This document shows, one piece after another, positions 1 to 8,774 of a DNA stretch of 64,000 nt. The stretch's first letter is position 1. Every line of letters begins with the position of its first letter. A model generated the notes under the pieces. It worked only from the letters and a program-made list of their open reading frames with translations. It was not told the DNA's origin and did not search any database. The translations under genes and the position numbers were made by a program. The DNA comes from Corynebacterium sp. p3-SID1056 (GTDB lineage Bacteria; Actinomycetota; Actinomycetes; Mycobacteriales; Mycobacteriaceae). The DNA is taken from contig NZ_JALXXL010000005.1 in assembly GCF_025152525.1 (NCBI RefSeq), positions 124,001 through 188,000 on the forward strand, in the 5' to 3' direction.

Positions 1-496
1 CCGGCGAGCCGTCGGTGACGTTATCGCGAATCACCGCCCAGCCGACGAGCACAGGCATGCAGCCGGCAGCGCCGCCCCAGATCACGTTCTGCCAAGTCCT
101 TCGCTTCAGCCACTTGGTGTAGACGAAGATGTAGAAGAAGTTGGTAAAGACAATGAAGGCCGCAGCGAGCCAGGAGTTGCACAACACCCCAAGCCACAAC
201 ACGCTGACGATCAGCAGCACCCAGGCGAAGACGGCGGCGCGCGCCTTGGTGACCTTTGCGCGAACCAGCGGGCGGGCGCGTGTGCGGCCCATCTTCTGGT
301 CGATGTCGTAGTCGGCCACCATATTGAAGGTGTTGGCCGCGCCGGCACCCATCCAGCCACCGAGCAGCGTGGCCAAGATTAGCCACACATTGACGCTGCC
401 GCGGTCCGCCTGCAGCATGGCCGGAATTGCCGCCACCAAGAGAAGTTCAATGACCCTCGGCTTCGTCAATGCGAAATACGCCTTTACGGTCTCCAA
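1..496 (-). CDS. ctaB: Protoheme IX farnesyltransferase (haem O synthase), 3' end outside window
   Basis: Membrane prenyltransferase that adds a farnesyl group to haem b to give haem O, the precursor of haem a for cytochrome oxidase. The visible 165 residues show the UbiA-family first Asp-rich motif: N55/N58 followed by D62-Y-D-I-D66 and then a conserved RTRARP stretch, flanked by hydrophobic helices. The start chosen is TTG at 496, with GGAGG 8 nt upstream; a GTG further upstream is possible. The gene runs off the left edge, so its C-terminus is missing. It is divergent from tkt, as in other corynebacteria. The family call is firm; the start is moderately sure. Confidence 0.93.
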   Translation of the reverse strand, partial: METVKAYFALTKPRVIELLLVAAIPAMLQADRGSVNVWLILATLLGGWMGAGAANTFNMVADYDIDQKMGRTRARPLVRAKVTKARAAVFAWVLLIVSVLWLGVLCNSWLAAAFIVFTNFFYIFVYTKWLKRRTWQNVIWGGAAGCMPVLVGWAVIRDNVTDGSP

Positions 497-610
497 AAAC
501 TTCTCCTCCAAACAGACACGCCGCACTCCCGGCGGCCTTGCTCATTGCTAGGTTGACGGACACGTATGCCTTGCTCGATAGCGTCTGACGCGCCACCTGT
601 ACGGCACAGT

Positions 611-647
611 GACTTGAGGTGACTCGAGGTAACTCGAGGTGACTCGT
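611..647. repeat. 10-bp tandem repeat, about 3.7 copies
   Basis: Consecutive 10-bp units read GACTTGAGGT, GACTCGAGGT, AACTCGAGGT and then GACTCGT. The period equals about one helical turn, so every unit faces the same side of the DNA. This arrangement suits cooperative regulator binding, but no regulator with this motif is recognised. Confidence 0.85.
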
Positions 648-797
648 GATACTAGTCGGAACGTCAGGCCGGAAAGTTCCCGTCTGCGCCGAGCACATCA
701 TTCCTTTGGTTGATGTTAACCCCCAGACCTGCTGAGCACCCAATCAGACACGCGGCGCGAAAACCGATGAGTAGAACACTGCCGTGGTGGAGCCGAC

Positions 798-803
798 TAC
801 ACT
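798..803 (+). promoter_or_regulatory. Candidate -10 box for tkt
   Basis: TACACT matches the corynebacterial TANANT -10 pattern and lies about 115 nt before the tkt start. No good -35 element is seen 16-18 bp upstream, so this is only a candidate. Confidence 0.35.
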
Positions 804-919
804 GTGACACGCAAGCGCGCGACCGGGCGGGCGAGCCCGCTCCGGGCCCCGGCGTCGTGCCGGGTTCATGCGCGTCTGAACAGCACTTATTACATCGCGA
901 ACGATTGAGTGAGGATACT

Positions 920-3037
920 GTGACACAGTCGACCCTGCCCCCGGAACTGCAAGCCATGACCGTCCGTAATTACCCGGACGATTGGACAGAGACTGACACT
1001 CGCGCGGTCGACACCGCCCGTATCCTCGCCGCCGACGCGGTCGAGCGCTGCGGCTCCGGGCACCCCGGTACCGCAATGTCGCTGGCGCCTTTGGCTTACA
1101 CGCTCTACCAGCGCGTCATGCGTCTGGATCCGACCGACCCGCACTGGGTTGGCCGTGACCGCTTCGTGCTGTCGAACGGGCACTCCTCCCTTACCCAGTA
1201 CGTGCAGCTTTACCTCGGCGGCTTTGGCCTCGAGCTGGAAGACCTCAAGCAGCTGCGCACGTGGGGCGCGAAGACCCCGGGCCACCCCGAGTACAACCAC
1301 ACAGATCACGTGGAAATCACCACCGGCCCGCTCGGCCAGGGCCTAGCCTCCGCCGTAGGTATGGCTATGGCCGCGCGCCGCGAGCGTGGCCTGTTCGATC
1401 CGGAGACCCCGGCAGGCGAAAGCCCGTTTGACCACTACATCTACGTCGTTGCCGGCGACGGCTGCCTGCAGGAGGGCGTCACGTCCGAGGCTTCTTCGCT
1501 GGCGGGCACCCAGCAGCTGGGCAACCTGATTCTCTTCTGGGACGACAACCGCATCTCCATCGAAGACGACACGCAGATCGCGTTCACCGAGGACGTCATG
1601 GCGCGCTACGAGGCCTACGGCTGGCAGACGCTCACGGTCGAATCCGGCGAGGACATCGCGGCTATCGAGGAGGCTGTGGCGAAGGCGCAGGCAGAAACCA
1701 CGAAGCCGACGATCGTGCGTGTCAAGACCGTCATCGGCTACCCCGCCCCGAACCTGCAGAACACGGGCGCGGCGCACGGTGCAGCACTCGGTGCCGAGGA
1801 GATCAAGCTGGTCAAGGAAGCACTTGGCTTCGACACCGACGTCGACTTCCCCGAAGAAGACGAGGTGATCGCGCACACCCGCAAGCTCGGCGAGCGCGCG
1901 GCCGCTGCTCGCAGCGAATGGCAGGAGCGCTTCGACGCGTGGGCGGAAAAGCACCCCGAGCACAAGGCCCTGTTCGATCGCCTGACCGCGCGCGAACTGC
2001 CCGCCGGTTGGAAGGACGAGTTCCCCACCTGGGAGCCGGACGCGAAGGGCGTGGCGACTCGTAAGGCGTCGGCCGCGGCAATCCAGGCGGCAGCGGCCGC
2101 GCTTCCGGAGCTGTGGGGCGGCTCGGCTGACCTTGCCGGTTCCAACAACACCCTGATCAACGGCGCGCCGTCGTTTGGCCCAGAGTCCATCACCACCGAG
2201 ATGTTCACAGCAGAGCCCTACGGCCGCAATCTGCACTTCGGTATTCGCGAGCACGCCATGGGAGCAATCATGAACGGTATCGCGCTCCACGGCGGCACCC
2301 GCGTCTACGGCGGTACCTTCCTCATCTTCTCCGAGTACCTCTACCCCGCCATCCGCGTCGCGGCGCTGTCCGGCATTGACGGCTACTACGTCTTCACCCA
2401 CGATTCCATTGGCCTCGGCGAGGACGGCCCCACCCACCAGCCGGTGGAGACGCTCACCGCGCTGCGCGCCATCCCGGACCTTGCGGTGATCCGCCCCGCC
2501 GACGCAAACGAGACCTCCGCCGCGTGGATTGCCGCGCTCGAGGGTCGCGAGCAGCCGAAGGCGCTTGCCCTGTCGCGCCAGAACCTGCCGGTGCTCGAGG
2601 GCACGAAGGAGAAGGCCTTCGAGGGTGTGGCCAAGGGCGGCTATGTGCTTGTCGACGGGGCGAAGCCCACCCCCGACGTCATCCTCATCGCTTCCGGTTC
2701 CGAGGTCCAGTACGCCGTCGAGGCAGCCCAAGCACTGGCGAAGGATAACGTCACCGCGCGCGTGGTCTCCATGCCGTCGATCGACTGGTTCCTGGAGCAG
2801 CCCGCTGAGTACCAGGAGGAGGTCTTGCCGGCTGCAGTCAAGGCCCGTGTATCCGTGGAGGCAGGCACCGCGATGCCGTGGTACCGCTTCACCGGCGATC
2901 ACGGCCGCAACGTCTCTCTGGAGCACTTCGGTGCCTCCGCGCCGGGCGCTGAGCTCTTTGAGCGCTTCGGATTCACCACTGAGCACGTTGTGCAGGCAGC
3001 CCGCGAATCGCTCGCATCTGTTGCAGCACAGAAGTAA
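920..3037 (+). CDS. tkt: Transketolase
   Basis: Thiamine-diphosphate enzyme that moves two-carbon ketol units between sugar phosphates in the non-oxidative pentose phosphate pathway. The 705-residue protein has the usual length. Visible motifs are the substrate-binding GHPG (47-50), the ThDP motif starting GDGCLQEG (around 170) and ending DDNRI, and the pyrimidine-domain GLGEDGPTHQPVE. GTG at 920 was chosen because TGAGGA lies 5 nt upstream and the resulting N-terminus aligns with C. glutamicum Tkt; an upstream in-frame extension to 710 looks non-coding. It is first in an operon with tal, zwf and opcA-pgl, although a hairpin separates it from tal. Confidence 0.97.
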   Translation: MTQSTLPPELQAMTVRNYPDDWTETDTRAVDTARILAADAVERCGSGHPGTAMSLAPLAYTLYQRVMRLDPTDPHWVGRDRFVLSNGHSSLTQYVQLYLGGFGLELEDLKQLRTWGAKTPGHPEYNHTDHVEITTGPLGQGLASAVGMAMAARRERGLFDPETPAGESPFDHYIYVVAGDGCLQEGVTSEASSLAGTQQLGNLILFWDDNRISIEDDTQIAFTEDVMARYEAYGWQTLTVESGEDIAAIEEAVAKAQAETTKPTIVRVKTVIGYPAPNLQNTGAAHGAALGAEEIKLVKEALGFDTDVDFPEEDEVIAHTRKLGERAAAARSEWQERFDAWAEKHPEHKALFDRLTARELPAGWKDEFPTWEPDAKGVATRKASAAAIQAAAAALPELWGGSADLAGSNNTLINGAPSFGPESITTEMFTAEPYGRNLHFGIREHAMGAIMNGIALHGGTRVYGGTFLIFSEYLYPAIRVAALSGIDGYYVFTHDSIGLGEDGPTHQPVETLTALRAIPDLAVIRPADANETSAAWIAALEGREQPKALALSRQNLPVLEGTKEKAFEGVAKGGYVLVDGAKPTPDVILIASGSEVQYAVEAAQALAKDNVTARVVSMPSIDWFLEQPAEYQEEVLPAAVKARVSVEAGTAMPWYRFTGDHGRNVSLEHFGASAPGAELFERFGFTTEHVVQAARESLASVAAQK

Positions 3038-3049
3038 CCGCGACAGGTA

Positions 3050-3077
3050 AAAAGGGGCTGGGACACCAGCCCCTTTT
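3050..3077 (+). terminator. Hairpin terminator/attenuator between tkt and tal
   Basis: GGGGCTGG (3054-3061) pairs perfectly with CCAGCCCC (3066-3073) across a 4-nt loop and is followed by TTTT; AAAA precedes it, so it is symmetric. It sits inside an operon of same-strand genes, so it probably gives partial termination or 3'-end stabilisation of tkt mRNA. Confidence 0.7.
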
Positions 3078-3105
3078 GTCGACCCTACAACGAAAGGCAC
3101 ACACT

Positions 3106-4236
3106 ATGGCACACGAGAAGCACAACGGCCAGCACACCACCGTCGCGACCAACCGTCTGTACGACATCGGCACCTCAGTGTGGCTCGATGATCTCTCCCG
3201 CGACCTGCTCCACGGCACGGAGAACTTCGAGCTGTTTCTCTTAGAGCGCAACATTTTGGGCATTACGACGAACCCGGCAATCTTTTCCGCCGCGATCAGC
3301 GCCGGCGGCGACTACGATCGCCAGCTGGATGAGCTGCGGGAAGAGAACGTCACGGCGGAGGAAGCCGTGTACCGGATGAGCATCCGAGATGTGCAGGAGG
3401 CGTGCGACGTCCTTGCCGGGGTGTACCAGGACACGCACGGCCGCGATGGACGTGTCTCCATTGAGGTCGACCCGCGCTACGCGCATGACGAAGAAAAGAC
3501 CATTGCCCAGGCGCGCGAGCTGTGGAAGCAGGTGGCCCGGCCCAACGCGATGATTAAGATCCCGGCCACCGACGAGTCCCTGCCCGCGGTTACGACGGCG
3601 TTGTCGGAGGGCATCAGCGTCAACGTCACCCTGATCTTCTCCGTGGACCGCTATAAGCAGGTCATTGACGCGTACAAGGAGGGCCTGAAGCGTGCAGCTG
3701 CGCAGGGCCGCGATCTGGAGGAGATCCACTCCGTCGCTTCGTTTTTCGTTTCCCGCATGGACGTCGAGGTGGACAAGCGCCTCGAAACCATCGGCACCCC
3801 CGAGGCGCTCGCGCTGCGCGGCAAGGCGGGTATTGCCAATGCGCGCCTGGCCTACCACCTGTTCCTGGACTCTTTCACCGACGTCGACGAGTTGCCCCCG
3901 CGGGCCAATAAGCAGCGCCCCTTGTGGGCGTCCACCGGCGTGAAGAACCCCGAGTACCCGCAGAACATGTACGTGGTGGAGCTCGCCGGCCCGGACACGG
4001 TCAACACGATGCCCATGAACACAATCAACGTGGTCAACGAATTGGATCAGCTCAAGGGCGATACCTTGACCTACGCCGATGAGCAGGCGCGCGAGGTCTT
4101 CGATGGTCTGGAGCAGGTCGGCATCGACCTCGCCGACGTGGTTGCGGTACTCGAGCGTGAAGGCGTGGAGAAGTTTGTCACGGCGTGGCAAGACCTGCTT
4201 GACTCCACCGAAGAAAAACTCAACGCGGCGAAGTAA
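3106..4236 (+). CDS. tal: Transaldolase
   Basis: Transfers a dihydroxyacetone unit between sugar phosphates in the pentose phosphate pathway through a lysine Schiff base. The 376-residue protein belongs to the longer actinobacterial/cyanobacterial type. TNPAIF is at 55-60, the Schiff-base lysine is K151 in MIKIPAT, and the late motif LWASTGVKNP is present. The ATG at 3106 follows GAAAGG. It sits 68 bp after tkt, with a hairpin between, and is followed by zwf after a 16-nt gap. Confidence 0.97.
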   Translation: MAHEKHNGQHTTVATNRLYDIGTSVWLDDLSRDLLHGTENFELFLLERNILGITTNPAIFSAAISAGGDYDRQLDELREENVTAEEAVYRMSIRDVQEACDVLAGVYQDTHGRDGRVSIEVDPRYAHDEEKTIAQARELWKQVARPNAMIKIPATDESLPAVTTALSEGISVNVTLIFSVDRYKQVIDAYKEGLKRAAAQGRDLEEIHSVASFFVSRMDVEVDKRLETIGTPEALALRGKAGIANARLAYHLFLDSFTDVDELPPRANKQRPLWASTGVKNPEYPQNMYVVELAGPDTVNTMPMNTINVVNELDQLKGDTLTYADEQAREVFDGLEQVGIDLADVVAVLEREGVEKFVTAWQDLLDSTEEKLNAAK

Positions 4237-4252
4237 AGGAGACGCGTACAAG

Positions 4253-5800
4253 GTGAACGAAGAACGGGATGCCCAGGTGCAGGGAGGTAATCCGCTGCGC
4301 TCGGCCGTCGACAAGCGGCTGCCCCGCATCGCCGGCCCGTCCGGACTGGTGATTTTCGGCGTAACCGGCGATCTGGCACGCAAAAAGCTTCTGCCGGCGG
4401 TGTACGACCTGGCGAGTCGCGGGCTGCTCCCGGCCGGCTTTGCCCTCGTCGGTTTTGGCCGGCGCGACTGGTCGAAGCAGGAGTTTCAGGACTACGTGCG
4501 CCAGGCCGTGCAGGCACGTGCCCGCACCGAGTTCGACCAAAATGTCTGGGATCGACTCGCCGACGGCATGCATTTCGTCTCCGGTGCATTCGACGACGAT
4601 GCCGCTTTTGATGCGCTGGCCGCGACCCTCGCAAAGGCCGATCGCGCCCAGGGCGTCGGCGGCAACTGGGCCTTCTATCTGTCTGTCCCTCCGGAGCATT
4701 TCGCGAATGTCGTGCACCAGCTCGACCGCTGTGGGATGGCGCAGCCGGGTAAGGACGAGTGGCGCCGCGTCATCATCGAGAAGCCCTTCGGCCACGATCT
4801 GGCCTCTGCGAAGGAACTCAACAAGGTAGTCAACACGGTCTTCCCAGAACACGCCGTGTTCCGTATTGATCACTACCTGGGCAAGGAAACCGTGCAAAAC
4901 ATTATGGCGCTGCGGTTTTCCAACCAGCTTTTTGAGCCGATCTGGAACGCGAACTTTATCGACCACGTACAGATCACAATGGCTGAAGACATCGGGCTCG
5001 GCGGTCGCGCGGGCTACTACGACGGTATTGGTGCTGCCCGTGACGTCATCCAGAATCACCTTATCCAGCTGCTCGCCCTCGTCGCCATGGAGGAGCCGAC
5101 CTCCTTCTCCCCACGCCAGCTGCGCGCCGAGAAACTCAAGGTTTTGCGCGCTACCTCCGCCACCGGCCCGTTTGCTGAGACGACCGCCCGCGGCCAGTAC
5201 ACCGCGGGCCTGCAAGGATCAGTCCCCGTCGTTGGTCTGCGCGAGGAGGAGGGCTTCGACCCGGCCTCGAAGACAGAAACGTTTGCCGCGTGCACGTTAG
5301 AGATCAACTCGCGGCGCTGGGCCGGTGTGCCCTTCTATCTCCGCACCGGCAAGCGCCTCGGACGACGGGTAACCGAGATCGCCCTCGTGTTTAAGCGCCC
5401 GCCCTATCAGCCCTTCTACCCGGATCAGACGAACCTGCTCACCAACAACGCGGTGGTGATCCGCGTGCAGCCGGACGAGGGCGTGCTCATGCGCTTCGGC
5501 TCTAAGGTTCCGGGCGTGGGCCTGGAGGTGCGCGACGTCAACATGGACTTCTCCTACTCGGAGGCGTTTACCGAGCAATCCCCCGAGGCCTACGAGCGGC
5601 TCATCCTCGACGCCTTGCTGGACGAGTCCAGCTTGTTTCCCACCAACTCTGAGGTCGAGCGGAGCTGGGAGATCCTCGACCCGATCCTGGAGTACTGGGA
5701 TGCGCACGGCGAGCCGGACGAGTACCAGGCCGGCACCTGGGGTCCGGAATCAGCCGACCGCATGTTGGCAAAAGACGGCCGCACCTGGCGGCGCCCCTAA
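4253..5800 (+). CDS. zwf: Glucose-6-phosphate 1-dehydrogenase
   Basis: Oxidises glucose-6-phosphate to 6-phosphogluconolactone with NADP, the entry step of the oxidative pentose phosphate pathway. The 515-residue protein has the dinucleotide-binding GVTGDLA (36-42) and the active-site motif RIDHYLGKE (about 204-212), followed by a conserved C-terminal domain ending TWRRP. GTG at 4253 was chosen because AAAGGAG lies upstream and the protein then aligns at its N-terminus with corynebacterial Zwf. In corynebacteria Zwf works with OpcA, which is encoded next. Confidence 0.96.
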   Translation: MNEERDAQVQGGNPLRSAVDKRLPRIAGPSGLVIFGVTGDLARKKLLPAVYDLASRGLLPAGFALVGFGRRDWSKQEFQDYVRQAVQARARTEFDQNVWDRLADGMHFVSGAFDDDAAFDALAATLAKADRAQGVGGNWAFYLSVPPEHFANVVHQLDRCGMAQPGKDEWRRVIIEKPFGHDLASAKELNKVVNTVFPEHAVFRIDHYLGKETVQNIMALRFSNQLFEPIWNANFIDHVQITMAEDIGLGGRAGYYDGIGAARDVIQNHLIQLLALVAMEEPTSFSPRQLRAEKLKVLRATSATGPFAETTARGQYTAGLQGSVPVVGLREEEGFDPASKTETFAACTLEINSRRWAGVPFYLRTGKRLGRRVTEIALVFKRPPYQPFYPDQTNLLTNNAVVIRVQPDEGVLMRFGSKVPGVGLEVRDVNMDFSYSEAFTEQSPEAYERLILDALLDESSLFPTNSEVERSWEILDPILEYWDAHGEPDEYQAGTWGPESADRMLAKDGRTWRRP

Positions 5801-5827
5801 ACGCGTATAAGGAAAGGAAGCTGCGAC

Positions 5828-7516
5828 GTGATTATTTCGCTGCCGGATACCACTACCCGCCAAATCGCCGGCGCGCTGCTGAAAGCCCAGGAGAACTTTT
5901 CCATGGCCACGGGCCGCGTGCTCACCCTGCTCGTCGCCGCGCCTGATACGCAGGACTCGGAGACCATCCTCGAGACGGTACGCACTGCGACACGCGAGAA
6001 CCCGGCCCGCGTGATCGTGCTGCTGCTTGGCGACGCTTCGGCGCCCACAAGCATGAACGCCGACCTCATCGTCGCCGCGCATTCCGGTGCCTCCGAGATG
6101 GTCGTCATGCGCTTGTTCGGCGAGCTCACCCAGCACCTCGACGCGGTGGTGACTCCCCTGCTGCTGCCGGATACGCCAATCGTCGCGTGGTGGCCCGGCC
6201 AGGCGCCCGCGCGACCTGTCGAGTCGCAGCTCGGCGCAATCGCGCAGCGACGTATCACGAATGCGCTCGCCGACGACGCGGATGCGCCACTGCGGACCTT
6301 GGTCGAGGGCTACCACCCCGGGGATTCGGATATGGCGTGGTCGCGCATTACGCCATGGCGCGGGGTTGTCGCCTCGGCCCTCGACCGCTACGCCGACGAC
6401 CCGGTGCGGTCAGTCTCGATCGCTGGCGACCCGGCCGACCCGGCAGTGCTGCTCGCAGCCGGCTGGCTCGCCGCGTGTTTGGACGTGGAGGTCACGCGCG
6501 CCCCCGTGACGCGGCCCCGCAAGGGCGTGCCTGTCGAACACCTCGCGTTGCATTGCGCCAATGGCGACATCACCGTTGATGTCCTCGACGCGCATACCGC
6601 ACGCGTGGCGGTGCCGGGAAGCCCCGCATCGCACGTGGCGCTCGGCGCACGCTCGGACGCGTCGTGCCTGGCTGAGGAGCTACGCCACCTCGACGACGAC
6701 GTCACCTACGCCCGCGCACTGCAAGCCACGACGCTCGTGCGGGAGACGAACCGCGCTCCCTCGTCGGCACCTGCAGTCGACATCGTGCGCGCTGATGATC
6801 GTGCGGCGCTCGTCGAGGCCGCGGCCGACCGTCTCATGCGGCTGCTCGCAGACATCCAGGCGGACGGCACCGGTGGGCTGCACGGCGACGGCGTCCCGCG
6901 CGTGGTGCTCACGGGCGGCACTGCAGGCATAGAGCTGCTCTCAGTCCTCGCCGACCACGCCCAAGGCGGAGAGAGCCACGGTGTCGATTTTGGCGCAATC
7001 GAGTTGTTCTTCGGCGACGAGCGCAACGTGCCGGTGACCCACCCAGATTCGAACGAGGGCCAGGCCCGTCAGGCGCTTCTCGACCGCATTGGGGTGCCTG
7101 CCTCCCGCGTCCATGGTTGGGGCCTTGACGGTGGCGATATGCAGGCGGCAGTCGCCGACTATGAACGCATGCTCGACGTCGCCGCGCCGCGTGGCTTTGA
7201 CCTCCATCTTCTGGGCATGGGTGGTGAGGGGCACATCAATTCGCTGTTCCCCCACACTGACGCGGTCCGCGAGGCGAATGCGCGAGCATGCGCTGTCACC
7301 GACTCTCCGAAGCTTCCCGTACAGCGCACCACGCTCACGTTGCCCGCAGTGTGCAGCGCCGAGCGCGTGTGGCTGCTCGTCTCCGGCGCTGAAAAGGCGG
7401 AAGCCGCGGGCCACGTTGTTCGCGGTGCTGCCGCCGAGGACTGGCCCGCTGCGGGCGCACACGGCCGGCAAGAGACAGTGCTTTTTGTTTCTGAGGACGC
7501 CGCGGGCGAACTCTAG
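5828..7516 (+). CDS. opcA-pgl: Fused OpcA (G6PDH assembly protein) - 6-phosphogluconolactonase
   Basis: One uninterrupted 562-residue frame covers two proteins that are separate in C. glutamicum. Residues 1 to about 305 match OpcA, the glucose-6-phosphate dehydrogenase assembly/activation factor (N-terminal SLPDTTTRQI, PLLLPDTPIVAWWPG, RIAQRRIT-like stretch, AEELRHLDDD). After a short Pro/Ala/Ser linker, about 317-562 match 6-phosphogluconolactonase, which hydrolyses the Zwf product (FFGDERNVP, LLGMGGEGHINSLFPHTD, LLVSGAEKAEAA). There is no stop codon between the halves; in-frame GTG codons near residues 303 and 320 could give a separate Pgl by internal initiation. The GTG start at 5828 follows GGAAAGGAAG. 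The fusion would link consecutive steps physically. A sequencing error at the junction is the alternative. Confidence 0.9.
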   Translation: MIISLPDTTTRQIAGALLKAQENFSMATGRVLTLLVAAPDTQDSETILETVRTATRENPARVIVLLLGDASAPTSMNADLIVAAHSGASEMVVMRLFGELTQHLDAVVTPLLLPDTPIVAWWPGQAPARPVESQLGAIAQRRITNALADDADAPLRTLVEGYHPGDSDMAWSRITPWRGVVASALDRYADDPVRSVSIAGDPADPAVLLAAGWLAACLDVEVTRAPVTRPRKGVPVEHLALHCANGDITVDVLDAHTARVAVPGSPASHVALGARSDASCLAEELRHLDDDVTYARALQATTLVRETNRAPSSAPAVDIVRADDRAALVEAAADRLMRLLADIQADGTGGLHGDGVPRVVLTGGTAGIELLSVLADHAQGGESHGVDFGAIELFFGDERNVPVTHPDSNEGQARQALLDRIGVPASRVHGWGLDGGDMQAAVADYERMLDVAAPRGFDLHLLGMGGEGHINSLFPHTDAVREANARACAVTDSPKLPVQRTTLTLPAVCSAERVWLLVSGAEKAEAAGHVVRGAAAEDWPAAGAHGRQETVLFVSEDAAGEL

Positions 7517-7531
7517 CGGCCCCTCAACGCC

Positions 7532-7569
7532 GCGAGCCCCTCCCAGCTGTATCGCTGGGAGGGGCTCGC
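7532..7569. terminator. Bidirectional terminator between pgl and secG
   Basis: GCGAGCCCCTCCCAGC (7532-7547) pairs perfectly over 16 bp with 7554-7569, leaving a 6-nt loop. It lies between two convergent transcription units and should stop both, although T runs are short on either side. Confidence 0.8.
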
Positions 7570-7586
7570 CGCTATTGCGTCTGGTG

Positions 7587-7823
7587 TTACGCGGAATACG
7601 TCTGAATCAGGTTCAGCGCGATGATGCACGCCAACCAGATCAGAGAAATCAGGATGGTGTAGCGATCCAGGTTCTTCTCCACGATGGTCGAACCGGACAG
7701 GTTCGACTGCACGCCGCCGCCAAAGAGGCTGGACAGGCCGCCGCCTTTACCCTTGTGGAGCAGGACGAACACGGTCGCAAGCACCGATGCGATTACGAGC
7801 ACGATCTCCAGAGCCAACGTCAT
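7587..7823 (-). CDS. secG: Preprotein translocase subunit SecG
   Basis: Small membrane subunit of the SecYEG channel. The 78-residue protein has two predicted transmembrane helices (about 3-23 and 54-72) joined by a glycine-rich loop containing HKGKGGGLSSLFGGG, the SecG hallmark. It follows tpiA after about 120 bp and ends the gap-pgk-tpiA-secG run. In C. glutamicum ppc lies between tpi and secG; it is absent here. Confidence 0.95.
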   Translation of the reverse strand: MTLALEIVLVIASVLATVFVLLHKGKGGGLSSLFGGGVQSNLSGSTIVEKNLDRYTILISLIWLACIIALNLIQTYSA

Positions 7824-7945
7824 GTGGGGCTATCCTCCACTTTCACTTTGGGAAATTTCTTGAACCTGCATAAGCCTACACCATCACCTTTTCGGGCCCC
7901 GCGGCGGACACACGGCTTCTCAAGCGTCCGCCGCGATCCGCGCGG

Positions 7946-8728
7946 CTAGGCGACGGCGTTGGCCGCAGCGGCTGCCAGTTTGGCAAAGTCGTCGCCCTTG
8001 AGCGACGCGCCGCCAACCAGCCCGCCGTCGACGTCCGGCTGACCGACGATCTCGGCGACGGTCTCGGTCTTGACGGATCCGCCATACAGGATGCGGATGC
8101 CATCGGCCGTCGCATCGTCAGCAAGCTCGCGGACCAGCTCGCGGATGGCGTGGCAGACTTCCTGCGCATCCTCCGCAGAGGCGACCTTGCCGGTACCGAT
8201 GGCCCACACCGGCTCGTAGGCGATGACCGTGCGGTTGAGTTCCTCCGTGCTCAGTCCGGCCAGCGAAGCGCGGGTCTGCTCCTCGACGAAGCTCACGTGC
8301 TTGCCTTCCTCGCGCACCTCGAGCGGCTCGCCCACGCACACGATCGGCGAGATGCCGTGCGCGAGAGCCTTCTTCGCCTTCGCGGCGACGAGCTCGTCGC
8401 TCTCGTTGTGGTACTGGCGGCGCTCGGAGTGGCCGACGACGACCCAGCTGCACCCCAGCTTCTCCAGCATGGCGGCGGAGATTTCGCCGGTGTATGCGCC
8501 ATTGTCGTGCTGGGACACGTCCTGGGCACCGTAGGTGATCTGCAGCTTGTCGCCCTCGACGAGCGTCTGCACCGAACGCAGGTCGGTGAACGGGACCGTC
8601 AGCGCGACATCGACAAGTTCGTAGCCGTCCTTCGGGAAGGCAAAGGCGAGCTTCTGTGCGCTGGAGATTGCCTCAAGGTGATCGAGGTTCATCTTCCAGT
8701 TGCCGGCAATGAGTGGCTTGCGTGCCAT
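7946..8728 (-). CDS. tpiA: Triosephosphate isomerase
   Basis: Interconverts dihydroxyacetone phosphate and glyceraldehyde-3-phosphate in glycolysis. The 260-residue TIM barrel has the substrate-binding lysine in GNWKMN (9-14), catalytic H100 in VVGHSERR, catalytic E172 in [11 protein letters not shown], and the phosphate-binding YGGSVK. The ATG at 8728 gives the standard N-terminus [14 protein letters not shown] with GAGGAG 9-10 nt upstream; the frame stays open further upstream but that part is not family-like. It lies 46 bp downstream of pgk. Confidence 0.97.
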   Translation of the reverse strand: MARKPLIAGNWKMNLDHLEAISSAQKLAFAFPKDGYELVDVALTVPFTDLRSVQTLVEGDKLQITYGAQDVSQHDNGAYTGEISAAMLEKLGCSWVVVGHSERRQYHNESDELVAAKAKKALAHGISPIVCVGEPLEVREEGKHVSFVEEQTRASLAGLSTEELNRTVIAYEPVWAIGTGKVASAEDAQEVCHAIRELVRELADDATADGIRILYGGSVKTETVAEIVGQPDVDGGLVGGASLKGDDFAKLAAAAANAVA

Positions 8729-8774
8729 AGGTATGTACTCCTCTTTCAAGTAAACGGGATACGTGGGGTAAGGA

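Larger units (their letters stand above)
497..919. other. ctaB-tkt divergent intergenic region
   Basis: This 423-bp stretch between divergent ctaB and tkt has no convincing gene; the reading frames crossing it show no family features. It holds a 10-bp tandem repeat (611-647) and a candidate tkt -10 box (798-803), so it most likely carries the control region for both genes. Confidence 0.7.

Noticed and set aside
1343..3100. A 585-residue open frame antisense to tkt
   Set aside because: High-GC coding DNA keeps the opposite strand open; the translation is Arg/Val/Gly-rich with no motifs, while tkt on the other strand is unambiguous.
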